A DNA stretch of 64,000 nucleotides, taken from positions 92,151 through 156,150 of the forward strand of contig JBCDAU010000008.1 in assembly GCA_039185015.1 (NCBI GenBank), given 5' to 3'. The position numbers and the translations under genes were made by a program. The DNA is from JBCBSZ01 sp039185015 (lineage in GTDB: Bacteria; Actinomycetota; Acidimicrobiia; Acidimicrobiales; Poriferisodalaceae). The notes under the pieces were generated by a model that was not told where the DNA came from, did not search any database, and saw only the letters and a list, made by a program, of their open reading frames with translations. Position 1 is the stretch's first letter. Each line of letters begins with the position of its first letter. Below, one piece after another: positions 41,419 to 48,947 of the stretch.

Positions 41419-41727
41419 TCAGCAACCCAGCGCGTAGCTGATCGCGTCGCACACACGGTCCATCGACGAGGCGTCGAGCTCGCCGATCCGTTCGGTCAGC
41501 CTCGTCTGGGCGAGGGTGTGCAGGCCGTCGCAGTTGACGACGGACGGCCGGTCGATTCCGACCGCGACGTGATCGAACACCACCTCGGCGGCCAGCCCGC
41601 GAGCCGATGTCGTGACCTCTGCGACGGTGACGAGCGCCCGCACGTCGAGGACGCCGGATCTCGTGAGCACGAGGACCGGGCGGCGCTTGCCGCCGACCTC
41701 GGCCAACCAGATCTCGCCACGGTTCAC
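41419..41727 (-). CDS. mazF: MazF/PemK-type endoribonuclease toxin
   Basis: 102 residues from GTG 41727. NRGEIWLAEVGGKRRPVLVLTRSG is the standard MazF opening, with Arg of the RRPVLV motif as a catalytic residue; VTVAEVTTSARGLAAEV and SVVNCDGLHTLAQTRL give the second catalytic strand region. Such toxins cut mRNA at specific short sequences. The GTG overlaps the antitoxin TGA by 4 bp, so antitoxin is made first and translation is coupled, the normal type II arrangement. Confidence 0.9.
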   Translation of the reverse strand: MNRGEIWLAEVGGKRRPVLVLTRSGVLDVRALVTVAEVTTSARGLAAEVVFDHVAVGIDRPSVVNCDGLHTLAQTRLTERIGELDASSMDRVCDAISYALGC

Positions 41728-41930
41728 TCGTCGCCCCACGCTTCTGCCGCGCTCCAGTCGTCGTCGACGGACTCGGGTTGTCGCTCATAAGCGGCCCGAT
41801 CGGAGGCTGCGAGGGCGGTCCGAACCGCTGCGGCGACACCGTCGCGGGCTGCGGCCGAGACGTTCACGCCGAGGCGCCGGGCCTGGTCGGCCAGCGCGTC
41901 GTCCAGCGTGAAGGTCGCACGTGTCGCCAC
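41724..41930 (-). CDS. antitoxin of the MazF pair (RHH/CcdA-like)
   Basis: 68 residues from GTG 41930. ATRATFTLDDALADQARRLGVNVSAAARDGV is a ribbon-helix-helix-like DNA-binding start, and the acidic tail (ESVDDDWSAAEAWGDE) fits a toxin-wrapping segment. Preceded by CACAGCACTCGATGCTAGCACGC, with no strong Shine-Dalgarno. A longer frame to 42005 is possible but has no family match. Probably represses its own operon. Confidence 0.82.
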   Translation of the reverse strand: MATRATFTLDDALADQARRLGVNVSAAARDGVAAAVRTALAASDRAAYERQPESVDDDWSAAEAWGDE

Positions 41931-42047
41931 AGCACTCGATGCTAGCACGCGATGCTGTACAGCTGAGCTGGCTCGACCGTCTGGCGGTCGCTGTCGATCG
42001 GCCACGCCCGCACCGTGCGACAGCGGTGTCGCACGACGACCTGAGCC

Positions 42048-42533
42048 TCAGAACACGCCGTTGTCGTTGCGGAACTTGCCGCCGGTGAGCAGGCCGACCA
42101 GCCGCATGGTGCGGTCGATCGGCTCGACGGAGTCCCAATGCTCGGCCAGGCGGCCGTCGACCACCCGCCACGTGTCGGCGATGTTGAGGCCCTTGCGGTC
42201 GTTGCCCCGGTGGGCGGCCTTCAGGGTCACGTGAGACATGATGCTGACGTACTCGCCGTCGGCCAGGACGCGGCGGACGTCGTAGCCGAACTCGGGGTAG
42301 CGCTTGGCGGTGCGCTCGCAGTAGGCGAGGACGCCGTCGAGGCCGTCGGTCATCGTGCGGTTGTGCTGGGTGTACGAGCCGTCGCCGAACCGTGCCCGGA
42401 CGGCGTCGAAGTCGTGGTCGTTCATGATCAGCTGCACGAACTCGGCGACCAGGCGGGCGTTCTCCTGCTCCTGGGGCGTCCAGTCGGGGCGATCGAGCAG
42501 CTCCGGGGCGATGGCGGTCAGGGTGGTGGTCAT
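42048..42533 (-). CDS. SnoaL-like / NTF2-fold protein
   Basis: 161 residues: ARLVAEFVQLIMNDHDFDAVRARFGDGSYTQHNRTMTDGLDGVLAYCERTAKRYPEFGYDVRRVLADGEYVSIMSHVTLK, then DTWRVVDGRLAEHWDSVEPI. This is the NTF2-like cone fold of the SnoaL-like ester-cyclase/isomerase group (YTQHN and HWD are characteristic). Enzymatic or ligand-binding role unknown. Divergent from the HxlR gene over a perfect dyad, so likely controlled by it. Confidence 0.85.
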   Translation of the reverse strand: MTTTLTAIAPELLDRPDWTPQEQENARLVAEFVQLIMNDHDFDAVRARFGDGSYTQHNRTMTDGLDGVLAYCERTAKRYPEFGYDVRRVLADGEYVSIMSHVTLKAAHRGNDRKGLNIADTWRVVDGRLAEHWDSVEPIDRTMRLVGLLTGGKFRNDNGVF

Positions 42534-42574
42534 CGGGGTTCCTTCTCGGTGTCGATGTCGGATCTGGTGAGGGT

Positions 42575-42591
42575 GGTAGCAATTTGCTACC
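42575..42591. promoter_or_regulatory. HxlR operator (perfect palindrome)
   Basis: GGTAGCAA-T-TTGCTACC, 8-bp perfect arms, between the SnoaL-like gene and HxlR, next to the HxlR -10 box. Related sequences recur at 43830-43864 ahead of the tautomerase-like pair. Confidence 0.78.
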
Positions 42592-42599
42592 TCATGACG

Positions 42600-42605
42600 T
42601 ACGTT
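42600..42605 (+). promoter_or_regulatory. -10 box of the HxlR gene (leaderless)
   Basis: TACGTT ends 7 bases before the GTG at 42613. The operator at 42575-42591 would cover the -35 region of this promoter. Confidence 0.5.
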
Positions 42606-42612
42606 TGGCTCC

Positions 42613-43059
42613 GTGAAGCGGAGCGAGATCGGTCAGCAGGAGTGCCCCATTGCCCAGGCGATGGCGTCGATCGGTGACGCCTGGAGCATGCTGATCATCC
42701 GGGAGGCCTTCTACGGCCGGGACCGCTTCACCGACTTCGTGCAGCACACCGGCGCTCAGAAGACCGTGGTCTCGGCCCGACTCAAGCACCTCGTCGAGAC
42801 CGGGATCCTGGAGCGCGAGGTGACCGACGAGCTCCCCCTCCGCCACCGCTACGTCCTCACCCCGAAGGGCCGAGGCCTGCGGGACATGATCCTCGTGTTG
42901 AGCGACTGGGGCCGACGGTGGGCCGAGGAGGAGGCGACCTTCGCGGTCGACATCGTCCACGAGCCCTGTGGCGAGCTCCTCGAGCCGGTCCTGCACTGCG
43001 GGTCGTGCGGTGACGAGGTCGAGATGGGGTCGACCCGGCCGCGGGCGGCGCGCCGCTGA
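42613..43059 (+). CDS. HxlR family transcriptional regulator
   Basis: 148 residues. HxlR winged helix: CPIAQAMASIGDAWSMLIIREAFYGRDRFTDFVQHTGAQKTVVSARLKHLVETGILER, PLRHRYVLTPKGRGL. The conserved N-terminal Cys (QECP) can be redox-sensing in the family. The tail carries extra cysteines (HEPCGELLEPVLHCGSCGDEV) in a zinc-finger-like C-x2-C setting. Start GTG with TACGTT 7 bases before. Confidence 0.9.
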   Translation: MKRSEIGQQECPIAQAMASIGDAWSMLIIREAFYGRDRFTDFVQHTGAQKTVVSARLKHLVETGILEREVTDELPLRHRYVLTPKGRGLRDMILVLSDWGRRWAEEEATFAVDIVHEPCGELLEPVLHCGSCGDEVEMGSTRPRAARR

Positions 43060-43081
43060 TACTCGCCGACCGCCGTCCTCG

Positions 43082-43477
43082 TCAGGTGGCGTGGGCGCCC
43101 GCCTTCCAGGCCTCCTCTTCGGGCGATCCGGGCTCGGGCAGGATCTCGCCGTCCTCCATGGCGTAGGAGGCGGGGATGTCGGCGATCCGCACGCCGACGG
43201 CATCCGCCGAGATGCCGGCCCGTTCGGCGAACGCTGCGGTCAGCCCGGTGGTGATGCGCTCCTTCTGGTCGCCGGTTCGGCCGCCGCGGATGGTGCCGAA
43301 CACGAGGGCGTCGATGCCGTCCGGCAGACGGGCGTCGTCCTCGACGTACAGGACGTGAACCAGGGACGGCGGCGCGCCGGTGGCGCCGCAGTGGACGTCG
43401 ACGACGTCGCCGGCGAAGGCCTGGCGCGTGTCGACATCGGTGAGTCCGGGGCGGACGACGGTGCGGTACAGGGGCAT
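43082..43477 (-). CDS. tautomerase-like protein
   Basis: 131 residues from ATG 43477. MPLYRTVVRPGLTD gives the N-terminal Pro expected of tautomerase-superfamily enzymes; KERITTGLTAAFAERAGISADAVGVRIADIPASYAMEDGEILPEPGSPEE is the typical beta-alpha-beta unit with the C-terminal arm. Pro2 would be the general base. Starts 1 nt inside the stop of the upstream gene (TGATG), so the pair is coupled. Substrate unknown. Confidence 0.8.
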   Translation of the reverse strand: MPLYRTVVRPGLTDVDTRQAFAGDVVDVHCGATGAPPSLVHVLYVEDDARLPDGIDALVFGTIRGGRTGDQKERITTGLTAAFAERAGISADAVGVRIADIPASYAMEDGEILPEPGSPEEEAWKAGAHAT

Positions 43478-43803
43478 CAGGACTCCTCGGTGGGCGGGGT
43501 GATGGCGGCCAGGACCTCGTTGACGGTGCAACCGGTCAGGTCCGAGAACAGCTCGCAGACGCTGCCGAGGAAGGCCTCGCGCTCGGGCAGCGTCGTCGTG
43601 TGATCGAGCGTGAAGGACACGATCGAGGTCGTGCTCGGACGGCCCTCGGTGAACATGTAGCCCTCGGGGATCACCTGCCACGACACGTCGAGTGCGGCGT
43701 TGGGCGAATGGACGTCGTGGATCTCGACGAGCCCCTGCTCGAGGTCGTCCCGGAGTCCGACGGCGGACCCACCCGCGTGGATCAGACAGTTCGCGCTGCT
43801 CAT
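43477..43803 (-). CDS. small tautomerase-like partner protein
   Basis: 108 residues. The pattern LDVSWQVIPEGYMFTEGRPSTTSIVSFTLDHTTTLPEREAFLGSVCELFSDLTGC resembles MIF/4-oxalocrotonate tautomerase-like folds, but it begins MSSANCL, without Pro2, so it may be inactive or a heteromer partner. First gene of a coupled pair with the tautomerase-like gene; HxlR-like sites lie just upstream. Confidence 0.65.
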   Translation of the reverse strand: MSSANCLIHAGGSAVGLRDDLEQGLVEIHDVHSPNAALDVSWQVIPEGYMFTEGRPSTTSIVSFTLDHTTTLPEREAFLGSVCELFSDLTGCTVNEVLAAITPPTEES

Positions 43804-43829
43804 GCGTGCTCCTCCTGCATGGGATCCAT

Positions 43830-43864
43830 GGTTGCGTTTCGCTACCTGGTAGTCAAGTGCTACC
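43830..43864. promoter_or_regulatory. two HxlR-like operator copies
   Basis: GGTTGCGTTTCGCTACC (43830-43846) and GGTAGTCAAGTGCTACC (43848-43864) match the 17-bp HxlR dyad at 42575 in length and in the GGT..G/..GCTACC ends. They precede the tautomerase-like pair, indicating one HxlR regulon over at least three genes. Confidence 0.65.
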
Positions 43865-43920
43865 TGTCACGGACGGTCGAGCGACTGGACGCCGGTGCCG
43901 CGGCACGTGACAGTTGACCG

Positions 43921-45588
43921 ATGAGGGCGTGGGGTGGGTTCGTGATGGTGGGGGTGATGGCGGTCGTCGCTGCTCCGGCAGCGCTCGCCACGGAGTCGGT
44001 GTCGACCGCTGCGGAGGTCGCGGGCAGTGCGGAGGTCGACGGCTATCTGCTCGTCGATGCGACGGGCGTGGTCCACGCGGTCGGTGACGCGGTGTCGTTC
44101 GGCGGCGAGCAGCCGGTGCGGGGCGCCTCGGGTGAGCAGGCGGTCTCGATCGACGCCCGCCCGGACGGCGAGGGCTACACGGTCGCCTTCTCCGATGGCG
44201 CGTTCGGCGCCGGCGGGGCTGCGACCTTGGGGGACATCGACGGGCTCCTCGCCGTGGGCGAGACCGTCGCCGCTGCACGCCTGACACCGGATCTGCTCGG
44301 GATCTGGATGGCCACGAGCCTGGGTCGGGTCCACGTCAACGGCTCGGCACCGTTCCACGGAGACCTCGACGGCCTCCCGCTGGTCGCACCCATCATCGAC
44401 CTGGTGCCGACGACCACCGGCAACGGCTACTGGCTGGTGGCCGCCGACGGCGGTGTGTTCAGCTTCGGTGACGCTCGCTTCCACGGGTCGATGGGCGGTC
44501 AGCCGCTGAACGCGCCGGTCGTCGATCTCGTTCCCGACCCCGACGGCGAGGGCTACTGGCTCATCGCCGCCGACGGTGGCGTGTTCGCCTTCGAGGCGCC
44601 GTTCCGGGGCTCCCTGCCCGGCGTGCTCGGCGATCGGCAGCTCAACGCCCCGATCTCGGCGGCGGTTCAGGCACCTGGCGGCTACGTCATGGTCGGAGCC
44701 GACGGCGGTGTGTTCGTGTTCGCCGACGACGCTCCCTTCCTCGGCAGCCTGGCCGACGATCCACCCGAGGCGCCGATCGCCGACATCGTGCCCACGTTCG
44801 CGATCGATCGATGGATGGTGTCCGGGACGGTGATCGACGAGGGCGACGGGCCTCGGGTCTGCTTCGCCGTCCTCACCTCGCTGCCGCCTCAGTGCGGCGG
44901 CGGTCCGCGGCTGCTGGACTTCGACTGGGACGCGATCGATGGCGAGGAACGCAGCGGTGACGTCACCTGGGTGAGCGGCGTCCGCCTCGTGGTCACCACC
45001 ACCGGCTCGGCTCCTGCGGAGGAGGTCCGGTTCCTCGGGGAGGCGTCGGCCTCGGCGTTCGTTCCCGGCGACTCGGCCGCACTCGTGCCGATGTGCGAGA
45101 CACCGGCGGGCGGGTGGCAGCCTGACGATCCGACTCGCGTCTCACGAGATCGCTTCGACGCGGCGATCGCCGCCGCCCGTGCGCTCGACGGCCACGCCAG
45201 CGCCGCCGTGGCGCGCATCGTGCCACTCGGTGAGTTCCCCGAGGACGAAGAGGCCCAGCAGCGTTGGCTCGATCTGGCCGAGGACATCACCAACGACATC
45301 GTCGCCATCCGCCACGTCGGTGATCCGGCTCCCGTCGTCGATGCCGTTCGGGCCCACTGGGGAGGGCCCGTCTGCGTGCTGCCCGCTGACTTCTCCGACG
45401 CCGAGGGCCAGGACGCAGCGAGCCGCGTACCCCTCGGCCCGAACCTGCTCGGCCGGGGCGTCGGGGGCTGGTTCGACGGGCTGCAGCTCAGCATCGCCTT
45501 CGCCGACGGGACCGCGATCGAAGGCCTCGATCGCGCGCTGGCACCGGGCATGCTCACCACCTTCGTCTGGATGCGACCGCTGGCCTGA
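43921..45588 (+). CDS. secreted beta-propeller-like repeat protein
   Basis: 555 residues with a signal peptide (MRAWGGFVMVGVMAVVAAPAALA). Residues ~35-300 hold about five blades built around GYWLVAADGGVFSFGDARFHGSMGG and LNAPVVDLVP, a repeat common in actinobacterial secreted proteins. Residues ~310-555 form a distinct domain with four scattered cysteines (CFAVLTSLPPQC, LVPMCETPAGG, GGPVCVLPADF) and no recognised family. Probably extracellular binding; function unknown. ATG 43921 is kept because it precedes the whole signal peptide. Confidence 0.82.
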   Translation: MRAWGGFVMVGVMAVVAAPAALATESVSTAAEVAGSAEVDGYLLVDATGVVHAVGDAVSFGGEQPVRGASGEQAVSIDARPDGEGYTVAFSDGAFGAGGAATLGDIDGLLAVGETVAAARLTPDLLGIWMATSLGRVHVNGSAPFHGDLDGLPLVAPIIDLVPTTTGNGYWLVAADGGVFSFGDARFHGSMGGQPLNAPVVDLVPDPDGEGYWLIAADGGVFAFEAPFRGSLPGVLGDRQLNAPISAAVQAPGGYVMVGADGGVFVFADDAPFLGSLADDPPEAPIADIVPTFAIDRWMVSGTVIDEGDGPRVCFAVLTSLPPQCGGGPRLLDFDWDAIDGEERSGDVTWVSGVRLVVTTTGSAPAEEVRFLGEASASAFVPGDSAALVPMCETPAGGWQPDDPTRVSRDRFDAAIAAARALDGHASAAVARIVPLGEFPEDEEAQQRWLDLAEDITNDIVAIRHVGDPAPVVDAVRAHWGGPVCVLPADFSDAEGQDAASRVPLGPNLLGRGVGGWFDGLQLSIAFADGTAIEGLDRALAPGMLTTFVWMRPLA

Positions 45589-45640
45589 CGCTGACGACGT
45601 CGCGGGCCACCGTCGTTCGCTCAGCCGGCGGCCGTGGGGA

Positions 45641-46606
45641 TCAGGTGTCGACGAGCATCGCCTCGATGATCCGCTGGACCTGGAGCGCCTCGCCGAAGGT
45701 GGCGAGGGTGTTGGGCCGTCCTTCGACCAAAGCGGCCAACTGGCCGAGCTGGGCGGCGTAGGCCGCCGGACCCGACGCCGCTGCGTCGCTGAGCCCTGGC
45801 CGCCACGGGCCGCCGGCGTCGGCGATCGAGTAGCCGTACCAGTTCGTCAGCCGCCACGACCGATCGACGCCGCGCACGGTCAGCTCGACCTCGTCGGGTC
45901 CGGCGGTGTCGCTCGACCCACCGATGCGCACCGGCACTCCCCCGCCGTCGAGCTCGGCGGTCAGCCACCGCTCGGACGACCCGTCGTCAGGGAAGCCTGC
46001 TGCACTGCGTTCGATGGTGAGTGGCCCGAGCAGTCGCTGGGCGAGGAACACGAAGTGGGACACGACCTCCCTCGTCCAGCCGCCCTGGTCTCGGTCTCGG
46101 AGCCAGGTCGCGCCGGCCTGCCATGGCCGCGGCCACTGCTCGAAGTGCACCTTCAGGTCGACGCCGACGAGGGTGGTGTCGGTAGCACGGACGTCGTCGA
46201 GCAACGCCACCGCTGCGGGCGCCGCGCCGAAGACGAAGTTGACCGCTGCGCCTCGTGCCGAGCCGGCGACTCGCTCGACCATCGCCACGCTCTCGTCGTC
46301 CTCGACGCCCAGCGGCTTCTCGCACAGGAGTGCCTTGCCGGCGGCGACGACCTGCTCGACGTAGGCGGCGTGATGCACCGGAGGGACGGCGACGTAGACC
46401 ACGTCGACACGCTCGTCGGCGATCAGCACCTCCGCCGGTAGAGACACGTCGATCCCGAACCGCTCGGCGGCTGCCGCGGCGGCATCGGGCGACGCATCGA
46501 ACCCTCCGACCACGACGAACCGGTCGTCGAGCTGGAACTGCTCGACGTAGCGGAGACCGACGGTCCCCAACCCGATGACCGCGACCCCATGCTGCGAACT
46601 GGACAC
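45641..46606 (-). CDS. Gfo/Idh/MocA family oxidoreductase
   Basis: 321 residues. NAD(P)-binding Rossmann start VAVIGLGTVGLRYVEQF, VVYVAVPPVHHAAYVEQVVAAGKALLCEKPLG (the EKP motif), and the WTREVVSHFVFLAQRLLGP segment of the C-terminal substrate domain with the catalytic-region His. Sugar or inositol dehydrogenase-like; substrate unknown. Monocistronic, convergent with the propeller gene. Confidence 0.9.
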   Translation of the reverse strand: MSSSQHGVAVIGLGTVGLRYVEQFQLDDRFVVVGGFDASPDAAAAAAERFGIDVSLPAEVLIADERVDVVYVAVPPVHHAAYVEQVVAAGKALLCEKPLGVEDDESVAMVERVAGSARGAAVNFVFGAAPAAVALLDDVRATDTTLVGVDLKVHFEQWPRPWQAGATWLRDRDQGGWTREVVSHFVFLAQRLLGPLTIERSAAGFPDDGSSERWLTAELDGGGVPVRIGGSSDTAGPDEVELTVRGVDRSWRLTNWYGYSIADAGGPWRPGLSDAAASGPAAYAAQLGQLAALVEGRPNTLATFGEALQVQRIIEAMLVDT

Positions 46607-46661
46607 GCGGCGGACAGTAGGTCGATCTCGACGCTGTCAGCGACGCGGACCTCGCGCCGAC

Positions 46662-46817
46662 TCACCTCTGCCCGGAGTCGAGCAGCCCGTGCTCCTCCAG
46701 CACACGCCGGCCTGTGTCCTCGACCCTCGCCCTGAACGCCGGATCGAGTTCGTCGAGCGACTCGAGCTTGCCCCGAGCGACCACCTCAGCGCGTTCGTCC
46801 GGACCCATCGGCTCCAT
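46662..46817 (-). CDS. small hypothetical protein, 51 aa (possibly truncated antitoxin-like)
   Basis: Too short to be conspicuous: ATG 46817 gives MEPMGPDERAEVVARGKLE, then ESLDELDPAFRARVEDTGRR and VLEEHGLLDSGQR. The composition and the xMxPxERAEVV / DLDELxPxFRARVExxxR pattern resemble the C-terminal part of small actinobacterial DNA-binding or antitoxin-like proteins. Codons upstream of the ATG remain coding-like (AERRVITAAE) back to a stop with no start, so it may be a 5'-truncated remnant. Nothing else is seen in the 46607-46963 gap. Confidence 0.4.
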   Translation of the reverse strand: MEPMGPDERAEVVARGKLESLDELDPAFRARVEDTGRRVLEEHGLLDSGQR

Positions 46818-46963
46818 CTCGGCTGCGGTGATGACTCGTCGCTCGGCTACGACGGGAACCTACCGGTGAGGTGTTCGGACACCGCTGCGTCGACCTCGCC
46901 CGATCTGCCCGCGGACAGCTGGATGCCGCTCAAGCGAGTTCACGTGTCGAACGGCAGGGCGAC

Positions 46964-47593
46964 TCAGCTGAACGCTTTGCGCGCCGCTCGCGTCGGCTCG
47001 AGCAGCTCCACCCGGTAGGGCGTGCGTTCGTCGGTGACGAGCTCGTAGGCGTCACTGGCACGGCCGGCCGCTTCGAGGATCCGGTCGACATGCGCGACGC
47101 CACGCCCCTTCCTCCTGAGCAGCGCTCCGTAGAAGGCTGCGCTCCAGATCGTGCTGTGCTGCCAGGTCACCGTCGCCCGACCGCCGATGAGCACCGTCGG
47201 CGCCGCAATGCAGTCCCGGATCGCCCGCTGAAAGCGCTTCGTGCCGGAGCTGCAGGCGTCGACGAACAGCGCAGGCGCGGCGATCGGCCACGTGCCCTGC
47301 TGCAGGTGCTCGCCAAGGTCCAGCAGCGAGTACTTCGTCGCCTCGTCCTCGCTGTGGATGAGAATGTCCTCTGCGTCGGCCTCGCCGTGCGAGTTCACGT
47401 GCAGCACGAGTGCCTCGTTCGTCAACGCCGCCGTCAGAATGTCGTGAGATCGGGTGCGTATGAGTTCCACCTCGGCGAGGTTGCCGTCCCAGCCCACGTT
47501 GAAGGCCTCGATCATGCCGACCAGGTACTCGATGCTCGTTTCGAAGTCTGAGTCGAAGCCCAGGTCGACGAGTCGGATCCGGTTGGGTCTCAT
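46964..47593 (-). CDS. caspase-like (CHAT/C14-fold) small protein
   Basis: 209 residues from ATG 47593 (MRPNRIRLVDLGFDSD; GGGAGA upstream). The catalytic dyad of a caspase-fold peptidase is visible: His in ALVLHVNSHGEAD and Cys in APALFVDACSSGTKRF, 40-50 residues apart, with strands VLIGG and WSAAFYGALL after it. No other domain is fused. The gene starts 61 bp after the stop of a PD-(D/E)XK protein gene on the same strand, at the edge of a restriction-modification island, so a nuclease-triggered protease in defence is plausible (inference). Confidence 0.72.
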   Translation of the reverse strand: MRPNRIRLVDLGFDSDFETSIEYLVGMIEAFNVGWDGNLAEVELIRTRSHDILTAALTNEALVLHVNSHGEADAEDILIHSEDEATKYSLLDLGEHLQQGTWPIAAPALFVDACSSGTKRFQRAIRDCIAAPTVLIGGRATVTWQHSTIWSAAFYGALLRRKGRGVAHVDRILEAAGRASDAYELVTDERTPYRVELLEPTRAARKAFS

Positions 47594-47654
47594 TGGTCTC
47601 CCTCTCTGGGCTGTCGTTCGTGCACGCCTTTTTGCCAACGGTCGGCACGGTCCA

Positions 47655-48788
47655 TCAGCTGCGACCTGCGGCCGAGACGACGTCGCTGATGAGTTCCTTG
47701 ACCGAAACGAGGTTCGATGCCTCGGCGGCCCCGGCGAGATGCACGCCGCGGATGTTCTTGGCGAGCTGCTCCGCACCGGGGAGTCCACTCAGCCGCCGGA
47801 CGTACTCGTCGAGCGCATTCCGCAACGTCGGAGTCTGCTCGGCCGAGCTCGGATCGAAGCCGAGGACGAGGTCCCGCAGCCCGGACCATCCGGTCACGCC
47901 GGACGGGTGCACCCAGGCGATCGACAGCGGTTCCTCTCGGTCGGCTGTGCGGACTCGCACCGAGACGCCCGTGCTGCCCCAGGCCAGGACCAGCCCGAGT
48001 CCTGTGCAGGTCTCGAAGAAGTCCTCGAGCACTACTCGACGGTCTTCGAGAGGTTCCCGGTCGAGGAAACGATGGAGGTCGAGCTTCTCGCCGGTCGCTC
48101 CTGACCGACGAATTCGAGGCGCTCGGGTGAGTGCTCTCGCCTCGAAGGCATCGGATGACCCGTCCGTGAAGCGGATCAGCTCGACGAGGTGGTAGGCCGG
48201 CCCAGCAGAGGTGGCGTTGAGGAACTCGGCCGACTGCTCCATCGCCGGAGTGAGTCGCTGAGCGACCACGACGAAGTGGAAGATGCCGTTCTGCAGCCGG
48301 CGCGTGACCTGGTCGACGAAGTCGCTCCACCGTTGATCGACGACGTCGTCGCCCCACGCCGCCCTCGCTGCGACCTCGATCGAGCCGGAGCCCTTCGTCG
48401 GCGAGTCGGCCGGACAGTGGTCCGATGAGAAGTACCGGGTGGCCACGGTCGACTCGAACTCATCGAAGCTCATGCCCCACAGGTCAGAGCCGTAGTCGAT
48501 CGCCTGCGCGAGTGCGTGACGGAAGTCCGGGTTCTGCGGGCCGGTCTTGAACTCGGCGACGACGAGCTCGCCACCCTTGGCAGCACCGACGAGGTCGGCT
48601 GCTCCCGACGGCAGAGACGTCTCCTTGCCGAGCACGAGCAACGGCCCCTCAAGACCGAACTCCTCGATCGGCAGAAGCTCGGGATGCGCGGCCAGGGTCG
48701 CCTGCAGCTGAGCCTCGTTGTCGGCCGGCACCTCATCGAGCATCGTCCGCTGCTCGCCATCACCCACCACGATGATCTTGCGTCCCAC
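47655..48788 (-). CDS. PD-(D/E)XK nuclease-like protein
   Basis: 377 residues from GTG 48788 (GGGAGG 6 bases upstream; longer starts at 48827/48833 lack this). The N-terminal part has NEAQLQATLAAHPELLPIE, SGAADLVGAAKGGELVVAEFKTG and HALAQAIDYGSDL: the E, D and ExK residues and the following helix of a PD-(D/E)XK nuclease, as in NucS/DUF91-like proteins. Residues ~190-370 form an uncharacterised C-terminal region. Divergent from hsdM. It probably forms an operon with the caspase-like gene. Confidence 0.75.
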   Translation of the reverse strand: MGRKIIVVGDGEQRTMLDEVPADNEAQLQATLAAHPELLPIEEFGLEGPLLVLGKETSLPSGAADLVGAAKGGELVVAEFKTGPQNPDFRHALAQAIDYGSDLWGMSFDEFESTVATRYFSSDHCPADSPTKGSGSIEVAARAAWGDDVVDQRWSDFVDQVTRRLQNGIFHFVVVAQRLTPAMEQSAEFLNATSAGPAYHLVELIRFTDGSSDAFEARALTRAPRIRRSGATGEKLDLHRFLDREPLEDRRVVLEDFFETCTGLGLVLAWGSTGVSVRVRTADREEPLSIAWVHPSGVTGWSGLRDLVLGFDPSSAEQTPTLRNALDEYVRRLSGLPGAEQLAKNIRGVHLAGAAEASNLVSVKELISDVVSAAGRS

Positions 48789-48947
48789 CGCTGGCCTCCC
48801 GAGCGCCCCACCAATGAGGTCACTCACTAGCACTGTAGGGATGCGGTCCTACCTCCGATCACGCTGCGTGGCATCGCTGGCCGACGTTCGCCAAGCGGTG
48901 ATACTCATCGTGATGAGCAGACGAGCGGCAGGCACGGGGGTGGGCCG

